From positions 78,369 through 142,368 of the forward strand of contig JAQTUV010000006.1 of the NCBI GenBank assembly GCA_028707175.1: a stretch of DNA of 64,000 bases, given 5' to 3'. Below the pieces are notes generated by a model. That model was not told the DNA's origin and did not search any database. It was given only the letters and a program-made list of their open reading frames with translations. Shown here piece by piece: positions 34,080 through 43,677 of this stretch. The stretch's first letter is position 1. Every line of letters starts with the position of its first letter. Made by a program: the position numbers and the translations under genes. Origin of the DNA: Sideroxydans sp. (GTDB taxonomy: Bacteria > Pseudomonadota > Gammaproteobacteria > Burkholderiales > Gallionellaceae).

Positions 34080-36514
34080 ACTGGGTTGGCCTTCATTTGT
34101 TCTGGCGCAAAATCATCCACCATGATGACTTTACGGCGTAGCGCAAAATCACGCTCTAACTGCTGCACTTGTTCAGCCGTCAGCAAGCCTTTGCTGTGCG
34201 CTTCGGCGACTAGCTTCATTTCATCGCGAGATTTGAGCTTGCCTTCTTTGCGCGCCTTTTCCAGCTCAGCTTGCATTGGTTCGCACACCAAAGTGCTCGC
34301 CAGCGAAGCTTCTAAAGCCCCCACCGCATCAGCCTCATCAGTTGGAACGAACATACCGGCAGTGAGTCTGTCTCGTGCTGCGCCGGGTTGCATCAACAAC
34401 GACGACACTTGATGCCCCAACGCATCGCTAGGCGGTCTGCGGCATTGCCCCAGCGGGAAGATCAGCGCACGCATCAACAAGGCAAAGAAACGATTTGGGA
34501 AATTCTGCAACACGCCATCGAATGCGCTTTGAATGCGGAACAAGCCATCTTCCATCGCCCAATGCAACAAAGGCAGATCGGCCTCAGGGCGTCCGTCATC
34601 TTCAAATTTCTTCAACACGGCCGAGCACAGATAGAGTTGACTCAATACATCACCCAAGCGCGCAGACAATTTTTCACGGCGTTTCAACGCGCCGCCCAAA
34701 GACAACATGGCAATATCAGACGCAAACGCAAACGCGGATGCGTATCGCGTCAACAACTGGTAATAACGTGCGGTTGGCTCTTCTGTTGGTACGGAGATAA
34801 AACGCCCGCCGAAAAGTGCGTATAAGAAAGTGCGCACCGCATTGCTCAAACTAAAACTGATATGCCCGAAGAACGCCGCATCAAAATCGATCACAGCTTT
34901 TTTATTGTTCTGTTCGTTGGCCGCTTGAATCTCTTTCAACACATAAGGATGCGCACGCACCGCCCCTTGTCCAAAGATAATCAGACTGCGCGTTAAGATG
35001 TTCGCCCCTTCCACCGTGATGCCAATTGGGGTCTGTTGATACATACGCGCCAAATAGTTATCTGGCCCCATGCAAATGCCCTTGCCGCCATGTACGTCCA
35101 TCGCGTCATTGATGACAATACGTCCGCGCTCGGTGCAGTGATACTTAACGATAGCCGAGATCACAGAAGGCTTCTCACCCAGATCAATTGCCAAGGCGGT
35201 CAGTTTGCGTGCCGCATCCATCACATAAGCATGGCCACCAATACGAGCCAGCGCCTCTTCAACACCTTCGAACTTGCCAACCGGCACATGGAACTGTTTA
35301 CGCACACGCCCATACGCGCCACTGCTGCGCACCGCCAGCTTGACGCCACCCGTTGCACTTGCAGGCAATGAGATCGAGCGCCCCGCCGCTAAACATTCCA
35401 TCAACATACGCCAGCCTTGGCCGATACGTTGTGTACCACCAATGATGAAATCCATCGGAATAAATACATCTTTACCTTGGGTAGGGCCGTTCTGGAATGC
35501 CGAATTAAGCGGGAAGTGACGACGCCCCACTTGCACCCCAGGGGTGTTCGTTGGAATCAACGCCAAGGTAATGCCACGTGAACTTTCTGCCCCCAGCAAA
35601 TGATCGGGGTCATATAACTTAAAGGCGAGGCCCAACAATGTCGCCACAGGTGCCAAAGTGATGTAACGCTTTTCCCAAGTGAGACGAATCCCCAGCACAT
35701 TGGTTTGCCCATTAAATTCACCGTAGCAAACGATACCCTCATCAGGAATCGCACCCGCATCCGACCCAGCCATCGGGCCCGTCAGAGCAAAACAAGGCAC
35801 TTCCAAACCTTTTGCCAAACGGCGCAAATACGCATCTTTTTGCTCATGTGTTCCGTACTTCAACAGCAATTCGGCGGGGCCGAGTGAGTTGGGCACCATC
35901 ACCGTCACCGCTGCTGTGCCACTACGAGACGAGACTTTGGTCACGACCGCCGAGTGTGCTTGTGCCGAGAACTCAAGACCACCATAGGCCTTCGGAATGA
36001 TCATGCCGAAGAACCCCTTATCCTTGATGAACTGCCAAGCCTCTGGCGACAAATCTTGGCGGGTGTGGGTGACATCCCAATCGTCAATCATCGCGCACAA
36101 CTGCTCGACTTCGTTATCGAGGAAAGACTGCTCTTCTTGGGTTAAGGATGTCTTAGGAAACGCGAGCAATTTAGACCAATGAGGGCGACCACTGAACAAC
36201 TCGCCATCCCACCACACTGTGCCCGCATCCAATGCCTCTTGTTCGGTTTGCGAAACTTGGGGAAGGATTTTGCGGAATACTTTGAGAACAAACCCGCTAA
36301 TGAGGAGACGACGTAAGAAAGGCACGCCCAAGATCAATACGAAAGAAAACAAGGAGAGGTAAACAATATTCAGCGCATCGTCACTGATACGGCTATACAT
36401 TGCGACAAAAGGAACGATGACGATGGTGGCAATCAGCCAACTCCAGATTGAAGCTCTAAAAAAAGCCAGCACAAGTAACACTGCCAGCACCACGATCATT
36501 ATCAATATCGCCAT
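34076..36514 (-). CDS. fadE: acyl-CoA dehydrogenase FadE
   Basis: An 812-residue membrane-linked acyl-CoA dehydrogenase, very close to the 814 of E. coli FadE. The first 75 residues hold two or three membrane helices. The FAD-binding dehydrogenase body spans about 100-520 (ALTGPMAGSDAGAIPDEG, GGKGICMGPDNYLARMYQQTPI) and a C-terminal helical domain follows. It makes trans-2-enoyl-CoA in the first step of beta-oxidation. The start at 36514 has AAGAGG seven bases upstream; a further upstream in-frame start lacks support. It is the first gene of the operon. Confidence 0.95.
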   Translation of the reverse strand: MAILIMIVVLAVLLVLAFFRASIWSWLIATIVIVPFVAMYSRISDDALNIVYLSLFSFVLILGVPFLRRLLISGFVLKVFRKILPQVSQTEQEALDAGTVWWDGELFSGRPHWSKLLAFPKTSLTQEEQSFLDNEVEQLCAMIDDWDVTHTRQDLSPEAWQFIKDKGFFGMIIPKAYGGLEFSAQAHSAVVTKVSSRSGTAAVTVMVPNSLGPAELLLKYGTHEQKDAYLRRLAKGLEVPCFALTGPMAGSDAGAIPDEGIVCYGEFNGQTNVLGIRLTWEKRYITLAPVATLLGLAFKLYDPDHLLGAESSRGITLALIPTNTPGVQVGRRHFPLNSAFQNGPTQGKDVFIPMDFIIGGTQRIGQGWRMLMECLAAGRSISLPASATGGVKLAVRSSGAYGRVRKQFHVPVGKFEGVEEALARIGGHAYVMDAARKLTALAIDLGEKPSVISAIVKYHCTERGRIVINDAMDVHGGKGICMGPDNYLARMYQQTPIGITVEGANILTRSLIIFGQGAVRAHPYVLKEIQAANEQNNKKAVIDFDAAFFGHISFSLSNAVRTFLYALFGGRFISVPTEEPTARYYQLLTRYASAFAFASDIAMLSLGGALKRREKLSARLGDVLSQLYLCSAVLKKFEDDGRPEADLPLLHWAMEDGLFRIQSAFDGVLQNFPNRFFALLMRALIFPLGQCRRPPSDALGHQVSSLLMQPGAARDRLTAGMFVPTDEADAVGALEASLASTLVCEPMQAELEKARKEGKLKSRDEMKLVAEAHSKGLLTAEQVQQLERDFALRRKVIMVDDFAPEQMKANPV

Positions 36515-36746
36515 ATCGAACCTCTTATTTTTGTTTGTGGATAACGCGAACTGTAACGCCAGCGAGAGAGACTGACAATGGATATGTAAATCGCAGCCGC
36601 AAGAACCCCGCGCATCACTGATTTGCTTCAAAAATTCAGTCGTGTGGTTTTACAAAGCATCGCAAATTTTCCTGAAAAAATGAACGTACTAACCACTCAA
36701 AGCCAAGATAGAGGCAAGAGCAATCACACCCCAGTTACAATTCCGC

Positions 36747-37628
36747 ATGAATTTAATTTACGACATGCCGCTGTTCCGCCCGCCTTCCGAAGGCGACAAC
36801 CTCATCATTCAGGCCACGCTGGGGTGCAGCTTTAATCAATGTAGCTTCTGCGCCATGTATCGCAGCAAGCAATATGTCGAACGCCCCTTGGCCGATGTAT
36901 TCGCCGACATTCATCAAGCCGCCGCCGATTGGCCGGACGCACAGCGCGTATTCCTAGCCGATGGCGATGCACTCGCCCTACCCACCGAACACCTGCTCGC
37001 CATCCTGAACGAATTGGCTGCAACCTTTCCACGTCTCACGCGCGTCTCCTGTTACGCCACACCCGGCAACCTCCAGCGCAAGAGCGCCGAAGAACTCACC
37101 CTGTTGCGCGAACACAAACTCAACCTGCTCTACTTCGGCATCGAATCTGGCGCCGACCTCATCCTGAAAAAGATCACCAAAGGCGCCACGCAAAAGCGCA
37201 TGGCCGAAGTGCTGCACAAAGCACACGCCAGCGGTATGAAAGTTTCCGCTACCGTCATCCTTGGGCTGGGTGGCACACAACACAGCGACGAACACATAGA
37301 CGGCACCCTCGCCCTACTCAACAGCGCACCCGTCACTTACCTTTCCACACTGCAACTGTATCTGGACGAAAGCGTAAAAGAAGAATTCCACCGCAAATTC
37401 GGCGAGCCATTCCAGATGCCAGACGACCTCGCAATATTGAAAGAACAGGAAAGACTCATCAGCGGCCTCACCCCACCGCAGCCCATCATCTTCCGCAGCA
37501 ACCATGCCTCCAATGCCTTAGCACTTGCAGGCAACCTGCCGAGAGACAAAGAGAAATTGCTGCTGCAATTGCGGGAGGCCATGGCAGGACATAGACCGTT
37601 GCGGCCTACCTTCATGCGCGGACTATAA
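36747..37628 (+). CDS. radical SAM protein
   Basis: A 293-residue radical S-adenosylmethionine enzyme. The cluster ligands are in LGCSFNQCSFCAMY, with spacing C-x4-C-x2-C in place of the common x3-x2. A GIESGADLILKKITKGAT stretch and KVSATVILGLGGT match the SAM-binding part of the barrel. It has no B12-binding domain and ends in a short helical tail. It is divergent from fadE with a 230-base gap. The substrate is unknown. Such stand-alone proteins are widespread and often labelled oxygen-independent coproporphyrinogen oxidase-like without proof. Confidence 0.88.
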   Translation: MNLIYDMPLFRPPSEGDNLIIQATLGCSFNQCSFCAMYRSKQYVERPLADVFADIHQAAADWPDAQRVFLADGDALALPTEHLLAILNELAATFPRLTRVSCYATPGNLQRKSAEELTLLREHKLNLLYFGIESGADLILKKITKGATQKRMAEVLHKAHASGMKVSATVILGLGGTQHSDEHIDGTLALLNSAPVTYLSTLQLYLDESVKEEFHRKFGEPFQMPDDLAILKEQERLISGLTPPQPIIFRSNHASNALALAGNLPRDKEKLLLQLREAMAGHRPLRPTFMRGL

Positions 37629-38124
37629 AACCAGCATCCCCTCTCCCGCAGGCGGGAGAGGGTTAGGGTGAGGGGCGTCAAGTTGAAGCCGTTCCCACAA
37701 GGGCCTGCCACCCAACGGCACACACACAGCATGTCGAATCAGAAATGGAAATGCACTCAACAATGCCCCTACCCCTCCGCATTGACACTTCACACCTCGC
37801 AGTAATACAGTTCGGCCCACTTGCAGATCTACTCAACGCACATCACGCCACATGAATGGCGCGAGGCACACAGCAGAATCCCCAGAACAGTGAGGCTGGC
37901 GCAAGATAAAACCCGCAATGACGGGATGCATCGCCAGTAAACAAACTGTTCAAATGAGGGGAATCACTTGAATCACACCACACCGAGCACGCATTGCTCA
38001 GGCCATTTCAATCGTGGCTTGTTCCACATCGTTCTTCAGATGCTGGGCATTGCGACTGAACCATTGGCGGTTTGCAGAATTAATTGCGATGCTGCCTCCA
38101 TATCGCTTCTCGAAGGATGCTGCA
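37629..38124. other. gene-free stretch with one REP-like palindrome
   Basis: A REP-like unit lies at 37638-37675 (CCCTCTCCCGC/GCGGGAGAGGG followed by TTAGGGTGAGGGG), ten bases after the radical SAM stop. The remaining 450 bases before the Nmad2-like gene show no supported gene, and base composition changes towards AT-rich as the defence operon begins. Confidence 0.6.
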
Positions 38125-38799
38125 ATGCGTGAACCACGATTCTATGTGTATAAATGTGTCGTTGATGATGGCGGGGCCCCCTGCATCGACAACAACATGC
38201 TTAGCCTTACTATATGCAAACCCTACATTCGTAGTACAGCCAGAAAAGGGGATTTAATTTTCGCGTTTGGTTCAAACAATGAAACGCCTAATAATCGCTT
38301 GGTTTATATCGCAGAAGTGGCGCGCCAATTTACTGGCGGTGAATATTTCGAACACGATGAATTCAAAAGTAGGGGCGACTGTATTTATGAGCGCAATCAG
38401 TCAGGAAAGCTGGTGCGCAGAACGGATGCGAAATTTCACAACTTTCCAACTGCGTGGATCAGCGATCTTGGAGAGGGTGAGCATTATCCCAAAGCGAATG
38501 CACTTGTTGCGAACGACTTTCGGTATTTTGGGAAGGCGGGTACCTCTGCTTGGAAATCTACGCATCCCAGACTCAAAGAGCTTATTGAGAAACTAGGCCA
38601 AGGACATAGAGTAAATTTCACTCAAGATCTACGGAACGAATTGCTGGAACTAAAAAGCAAAATATGGCGTGAATTTCCAGATAACCAAATTTTGGGAACC
38701 CCTATGCATACACCAGACGAGCATTTTGATCCAGATGACGGTGACGTCATAAAAGTCTGCAACAGTCGTTGTTATTACATATCCAAGAAATGCAAATAA
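38125..38799 (+). CDS. Nmad2-like (nucleotide modification associated) protein
   Basis: A 224-residue protein starting MREPRFYVYKCVVDDGGAP. The early YVYK...DDGGAPC and LSLTICKPYIRSTARKGDLIFAFGSN blocks are the look of the Nmad2 family, predicted to act with DNA base-modification or phage-linked systems. The start at 38125 has GAAGGA eight bases upstream; the longer in-frame start further up lacks support. It directly precedes, and may overlap by ten bases, the HamA gene, so the three genes form an operon. The family call is from memory of its sequence pattern. Confidence 0.7.
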   Translation: MREPRFYVYKCVVDDGGAPCIDNNMLSLTICKPYIRSTARKGDLIFAFGSNNETPNNRLVYIAEVARQFTGGEYFEHDEFKSRGDCIYERNQSGKLVRRTDAKFHNFPTAWISDLGEGEHYPKANALVANDFRYFGKAGTSAWKSTHPRLKELIEKLGQGHRVNFTQDLRNELLELKSKIWREFPDNQILGTPMHTPDEHFDPDDGDVIKVCNSRCYYISKKCK

Positions 38800-38819
38800 T
38801 AGGAACTTCAAATCAAAAT

Positions 38820-39764
38820 ATGACTGAAGCCCCCAGCACAAACCCACTACTTGATTTGAAAGGCTATCTATCCGCCTGTCAAAAAAGTTATGAAAAGTGT
38901 ATTGATGTAGTAGCGCATCAACATTCCATCGCAGGCCTTGAGGCAACAATACGTCTGCATCACTTGAAATTTGACGGGAATGGACGACCTATGATTTCGG
39001 CGTTGGCCGAGACTTTGTACGGTCACATTATTGACTACTGTCTCGCAGTACAACACCGCACTACGCCTCTTACTTCGATAGAGTCAGCGAAGCTGACTAA
39101 AGAAGCAAGAAAGCTCTTCATTCACCCAACCAATACGCCAGCCAATCCCGATACGACAGGAGAAGCAGGCGAAGTATTGCTCTATTTTCTTCTGGAGTCA
39201 GTTCTGGGCGTGCCGCAAGTTGTCGCCAAAATGGAGCTGAAAACGAACCCTAATGATGAACTGAAGGGGTCTGATGGAATTCACATGTGCTGGAACGAAC
39301 AGGACAAGCTTGTGGACTTATTCTTTGGTGAGGCAAAACTATATCAAGATGTTGGTGGTGCCATAACATCGGCACTTAAAAGCATAGCTACGTTTCACGA
39401 CAATGGTATGCACCAGCATGAATTTTCGATGGTCACCAAGTACTTCAAATATGCCGATGCGAATGTCAAAACTGCCGTCACTCAATTGTTTGAATTCGGC
39501 GCACCTACTGGCGAAATTCGAATTAATCATGCGTGTTTGATTGGCTATGACTGGCAAGAGTATGGAAGTCTCCCGAAATTGGCAACCCCGGCATTGACGG
39601 AGGAGTTTAAGAAACGATACTTAGCCGATAGCCAAAGACTACACGAACATCTTCAAAAGCGATTTGATACTTTTCAGAAAAAGCATCTCCGATTTGAGGT
39701 GTTTTTTATTCCCTTCCCCACAGTCCAGGAATTTCGGGACGCTTTCAACAAAGCTCTAGATTAA
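38820..39764 (+). CDS. hamA: HamA, nuclease effector of Hachiman defence
   Basis: About 314 residues, of the DUF1837/HamA family. A PD-(D/E)xK-type nuclease core is visible: E115 and E118 in TGEAGEVLLYFLLE, D152 in LKGSDGIHM, and E171-x-K173 in FFGEAKLYQDVGGAI. In Hachiman the HamA nuclease is held by HamB and released when the helicase meets damaged or phage-altered DNA, causing DNA degradation. ATG 38820 is taken; ATG 38790 would overlap the Nmad2-like gene. HamB starts 12 bases after its stop. The catalytic residues appear intact. Confidence 0.88.
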   Translation: MTEAPSTNPLLDLKGYLSACQKSYEKCIDVVAHQHSIAGLEATIRLHHLKFDGNGRPMISALAETLYGHIIDYCLAVQHRTTPLTSIESAKLTKEARKLFIHPTNTPANPDTTGEAGEVLLYFLLESVLGVPQVVAKMELKTNPNDELKGSDGIHMCWNEQDKLVDLFFGEAKLYQDVGGAITSALKSIATFHDNGMHQHEFSMVTKYFKYADANVKTAVTQLFEFGAPTGEIRINHACLIGYDWQEYGSLPKLATPALTEEFKKRYLADSQRLHEHLQKRFDTFQKKHLRFEVFFIPFPTVQEFRDAFNKALD

Positions 39765-39776
39765 AGGGTAAAGCAG

Positions 39777-42332
39777 ATGTCCGACGTGAGCTATTTAGCA
39801 AGACCGGAATTTCCAAAGTTTCGCGACCTGTACAGCAAACTGCTCCGTAACGACATCAATGTGCAGCTACCAGGAAATGCCTTAGTTGATCCTGAGCCAA
39901 TTACGGATAACGAAATACGGCTGCTTGTTGGATATGCATCTATGCTTTCCACTTCATCCGAAGTGCTTGATCGTGCGCAATCCTATGAGATTGCAACGCG
40001 CCTGATTGAGATAGATGATACGAACAGCTCTAGCCTAGTTGCTATTGCAGACATTATCTTGTCGCGAATTGGCAACTTCCCAGGAAGGAGTCTTTTGCGC
40101 GATAGATACACAACGACTCCAGATGTGGCACCACATGCACCATATAGGCTGTGGCTGGAACGCGCCACGCGTGAAATTGAGAATTCAGTAACTCATTTCG
40201 AGGGCAGCGATATTGCCTTAACCGACTTTCAATATAGGCTGTTCGATGCGTTGGATCAGTCATCATCCGTGAGTGTGTCGGCTCCCACCTCGGCGGGGAA
40301 GTCATTTGTAATGGGCTTGGATTTGATTAGACGGCTGAGAAAAGGTGGTCCAGCTTGCGTCGTCTATTTGGTGCCTACTAGGGCACTAATCAGGGAAGTT
40401 TCCTCAAAGCTACGCGAACACTTACGGAAAGCTGGTCTTGAGACTGTTCCGGTGCGTTCCGTTCCTTTTCCCGTCGATAAAGAAAAAACTCAACAAGGAG
40501 CTGTTTATGTATTAACCCAAGAGCGATTGATGAGCTTGCTGCACTCTGCTCAAGGAAAACCCTGGATTACGACTCTAGTGGTAGACGAAGCACAGGGGAT
40601 ACAAGACGACAGCCGTGGAATTATTCTTCAGAGCGCCATTGAAGCAGTGCTACGACTTTTTCCAAGTGCTGAGGTATTCTTCGCAAGTCCCTTAATTAAA
40701 AATCCTGAATACCTTTTATCTCTTTTTGGTCGATCTCAAGGTGAGGTGTCATTCATAGAGACGCAGTCTCCAGTGTCCCAGAATCTTATTCTGGTTTCGC
40801 AAGTCCGGAATAAGAAGGACCGAGCTCAGTTCGAGGTTCTTCTTCAAAACGAGCGCCTTGAGCTCGGGATCAGGGATTTGGGATTTTCTTTTCGTGGCAG
40901 CAAGTTCAAACAGCAAGCGGATTTGGCACGAGCTGTCACCCGCGACGATGAAGCCACAATCCTTTTCGCTGATGGAGCGGCATACACAGAAAATCTAGCT
41001 GAGGCGCTAATTGAAGGGCTGCCGGAACCCGCGCATACCGATCCGGTAATTGCAGAGTTTGTTGAATTTCTCAGAAGTGAAATTCATCCCGAATATCCAT
41101 TGATTAAGATGCTTCCACATGGTGTGGCTTTTCACTATGGTGATATGCCAGCTATTGTTCGAGCTAGAGTCGAAGATTTATTCAAAGAAGGTTTACTTAG
41201 ATTTGTCTGTTGTACTAGCACGTTGCTTCAAGGCGTAAATCTACCTGCACGTCACATAATTATTGAAAACCCAAAGCGAGGTTCAGGCAACGCAATGCAG
41301 CGCAGAGATTTCTTGAATCTTGCAGGTAGAGCAGGAAGACTGTTGCACGAGTTTCACGGCAATATCTGGTGCATGCGCCCTACTGAATGGGATGAACATT
41401 GTTACGAAGGAGAGTTGCTACAGGACATTCACTCTGCCATGAGCGAGGCTATGGCGGATGGCGGCTCAGCCATACAGCGCCTGCTCGCTAATCAAGCGAA
41501 GCCAGATGAAGTGGATATAGCAGAGGCAGCTTTTGGGAAAGTCATCAACGACTTTATCGCTACCGGCAATAGTCTTTTGGACTCGGAGTTTAGAACTGAA
41601 GAAAATAAAGCTGTGTTGGAGCAGACCGAAAAAAAGTGCCAGGAAATAAAAATTACACTGCCCATTGAAGTTCTAGACGCCAATCGTGCCGTTAGGCCAG
41701 ATCGTTTGCAGTCGCTTTATAACTACATGAAGGCGGAGTTAGATCCGGCAACTCTACTGCCAATAAAGCCGGGGTTGGCGAACTCCAATCAACGAATGAA
41801 AGAGATTATAAAAATAGTTCAAGAAAAACTGGCTGGAATTCATAACGGGAGTTACATTTTTTATAGTCAGTTGGCGTGTAAATGGATTTACAACACTCCT
41901 CTAAAGAAAATTATCGCAGAGCATATTGATTACCTACGAAGCCAAAACGACAACAAGAAAGCTTCGGTAATTATTAGGGAGTTGCTACGTACGCTGGAAA
42001 AAGAAATTCGTTATCGATTAGTTAAGCACTTTATTGCCTATACAAGCATTCTGGCGTTAGTCCTCCGAGAGCGTAATGATGTCGCAGCGGAAGAGGCAAT
42101 TGAGCCATTCCATATCTACCTTGAATGCGGCGCATCTGATCGAATTGCCTTGAACCTAATTGCGCTTGGGTTTTCACGAGTAACGGCAATTGCACTCCAT
42201 GACAAAGTAGCATTCCCCGCCGATGCGACGCCGGAAGATTGCCTTAACAAGTTGAGCCAAATCAATATTGAAAGTCTCAATATCTCAAAGCTTTGCATCA
42301 GAGAAGTTCGCGAACTGTTGGGGCAGCAATAA
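39777..42332 (+). CDS. hamB: HamB, helicase of Hachiman defence
   Basis: An 851-residue superfamily 2 helicase. Motif I is SAPTSAGKS (168-176), motif Ia LVPTRALIREV, motif II VVDEAQGIQDD (269-277), and later CTSTLLQGVNLPARHIII and motif VI NLAGRAGRLL near 517. A long C-terminal helical region follows, as in the Ski2-like helicases of Hachiman. It surveys DNA and controls the HamA nuclease. It forms an operon with hamA (12-base gap). The order A then B and the domain content match known Hachiman loci. Confidence 0.9.
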   Translation: MSDVSYLARPEFPKFRDLYSKLLRNDINVQLPGNALVDPEPITDNEIRLLVGYASMLSTSSEVLDRAQSYEIATRLIEIDDTNSSSLVAIADIILSRIGNFPGRSLLRDRYTTTPDVAPHAPYRLWLERATREIENSVTHFEGSDIALTDFQYRLFDALDQSSSVSVSAPTSAGKSFVMGLDLIRRLRKGGPACVVYLVPTRALIREVSSKLREHLRKAGLETVPVRSVPFPVDKEKTQQGAVYVLTQERLMSLLHSAQGKPWITTLVVDEAQGIQDDSRGIILQSAIEAVLRLFPSAEVFFASPLIKNPEYLLSLFGRSQGEVSFIETQSPVSQNLILVSQVRNKKDRAQFEVLLQNERLELGIRDLGFSFRGSKFKQQADLARAVTRDDEATILFADGAAYTENLAEALIEGLPEPAHTDPVIAEFVEFLRSEIHPEYPLIKMLPHGVAFHYGDMPAIVRARVEDLFKEGLLRFVCCTSTLLQGVNLPARHIIIENPKRGSGNAMQRRDFLNLAGRAGRLLHEFHGNIWCMRPTEWDEHCYEGELLQDIHSAMSEAMADGGSAIQRLLANQAKPDEVDIAEAAFGKVINDFIATGNSLLDSEFRTEENKAVLEQTEKKCQEIKITLPIEVLDANRAVRPDRLQSLYNYMKAELDPATLLPIKPGLANSNQRMKEIIKIVQEKLAGIHNGSYIFYSQLACKWIYNTPLKKIIAEHIDYLRSQNDNKKASVIIRELLRTLEKEIRYRLVKHFIAYTSILALVLRERNDVAAEEAIEPFHIYLECGASDRIALNLIALGFSRVTAIALHDKVAFPADATPEDCLNKLSQINIESLNISKLCIREVRELLGQQ

Positions 42333-42485
42333 CTGAATTTAAACGGGGCAGCATCGACTCCCCACAGTTTTTATCGGAGGTCTATCCGCCCGCTCGTTCT
42401 TAATAAATTAAAGGGGGCTGCGTCGCATATCAAAATACAATACGATGCCAAACCCTTTAATTTTCCAACTCTGCAAAGGTTCTCC

Positions 42486-42986
42486 ATGTACCCCGTTCAC
42501 GACGACGATGTCGCCCTGCTGTTGTCCCTTACCGTTGCGGCCAAGCGTCGCCCCGCCGCGCTGGATGAGATCATCACCGCGTTGGCCACGGCCCAGCACG
42601 GCGAGATTCCAGCCAAGTCCAAACTGGTGGATGCGTTTGCCCGCATGAGCGTTTGCGGCTTGATCGCCGAAGCAGCGGGTGGCTATACCCTCTCTACTGC
42701 GGCACAGACAATAATGGCGGTGCTTCGCGCCAAGGATGACAGTGCCACCCGACTAGCCCGCATCAAGCAACAGCTCACCGACTTTGATGCCAAGGACAAA
42801 CACCCAATCATTCGAGTGACCCAAGAGCAGTTGCTGGCGGCGATTCAAAGCTACAAAGCGGCTCAACACAACCACCACGGCAAGAACATTCAAACCGACA
42901 AACCCAAGACGAAGACCAGCTGGATTCCAACCAAGGATCTGGTGCAGGGCAAACAGCACCTGCCCTCAAAACGCAGTAAACCGTAA
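42486..42986 (+). CDS. protein of unknown function (166 residues)
   Basis: A soluble protein with an N-terminal half that looks like a winged-helix domain (DDVALLLSLTVAAKRRPAALDEIITALATAQ, then LVDAFARMSVCGLIAEAAGGYTLS) and a C-terminal half rich in lysine and glutamine. A DNA- or RNA-binding role is plausible, but I do not recognise the family. It lies 150 bases after hamB with AAAGG about eight bases upstream of its ATG. Base usage is more GC-rich than in the Hachiman genes, so it is probably native and not part of that system. Confidence 0.65.
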   Translation: MYPVHDDDVALLLSLTVAAKRRPAALDEIITALATAQHGEIPAKSKLVDAFARMSVCGLIAEAAGGYTLSTAAQTIMAVLRAKDDSATRLARIKQQLTDFDAKDKHPIIRVTQEQLLAAIQSYKAAQHNHHGKNIQTDKPKTKTSWIPTKDLVQGKQHLPSKRSKP

Positions 42987-43128
42987 GTCTGCCAGCGAGA
43001 CTAACGTGACTGGGCTCGAATAAAACGCACAGCTAATGGGGCAGCATCGCCATTCCTCCGTAAGGGATCACGATGATGCCTCCCAGCAAGCGATTGACTC
43101 TCCCCCCACTCTTCGCCACACTGCAGCC

Positions 43129-43503
43129 ATGTCTCGCCTAACCCGAAAATTCATTGCTGTGTTCATGCTGCTGTGGTTGCCGCTCTCTAGCGGTAGCGCA
43201 TTAGCGGCTTCGCTCGCGATGCAGTTGCAACAGGGCGAATGTCATGAGTCGGCTGAAATGATGTCGATGTCGCACGAAGACATGATGCAGCATGACCATG
43301 AAGCCATGCAGACGAGCGATGAAGGCGCGTCGGGTTGTAATGCTTGCGGCGTTTGCCACTTGGCTTGCACGGCTTATCTCGACACACCCGTGGTTGCCAT
43401 GCAACTGTTCGATTCTGGTTCGCAAGCCGTTAGTTCTATCCCTGAAACTTTCGTTTCTCATCTTTCCGCACCGCTCGTTCCCCCTCCTCTCGCCCGCGTC
43501 TAA
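43129..43503 (+). CDS. small Met/His/Cys-rich exported protein
   Basis: A 124-residue protein. A signal peptide or anchor (FIAVFMLLWLPLSSGSALA) is followed by a stretch dense in Met, His and acidic residues (SAEMMSMSHEDMMQHDHEAMQ) and a CNACGVCHLAC cysteine cluster. These are typical ligands for copper or silver. It stands just before a Cus-type efflux operon, so a periplasmic metal-binding role is likely. The start at 43129 is chosen because it places the signal peptide at the N terminus; an earlier in-frame ATG would add 31 polar residues. Confidence 0.75.
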   Translation: MSRLTRKFIAVFMLLWLPLSSGSALAASLAMQLQQGECHESAEMMSMSHEDMMQHDHEAMQTSDEGASGCNACGVCHLACTAYLDTPVVAMQLFDSGSQAVSSIPETFVSHLSAPLVPPPLARV

Positions 43504-43610
43504 CGCAGGACGAGTCCGTCTGTAATTCCTAAACGTTTCTCGTTCTGTCCGTTCGGCAGTCGTTTTCGGCTGTCCGTTTGAAGGAATTGCAGATTGCCTT
43601 TCACGTTTGT

Positions 43611-43648
43611 CCTTTCTCCCGCTTGCGGGAGAGAGTTAGAGAGAGGGG
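43611..43648. repeat. REP-like palindrome before the cus operon
   Basis: CTTTCTCCCGC and GCGGGAGAGAG form a stem, followed by TTAGAGAGAGGGG. It is the same family as the copies near 30.9, 37.6 and 46.7 kb. It ends 30 bases before the start of the outer-membrane factor gene, so it lies in the mRNA leader. Confidence 0.8.
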
Positions 43649-43677
43649 CTTCTGCTGAAAAAAACAGGATGTGGATC

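Noticed and set aside
42345..43049. Direct repeat GGGGCAGCATCG at 42345-42356 and 43038-43049 flanking the 166-residue gene
   Set aside because: A 12-base repeat at this distance is expected a few times by chance in a window of this size, and there is no integrase or target duplication to support an insertion.
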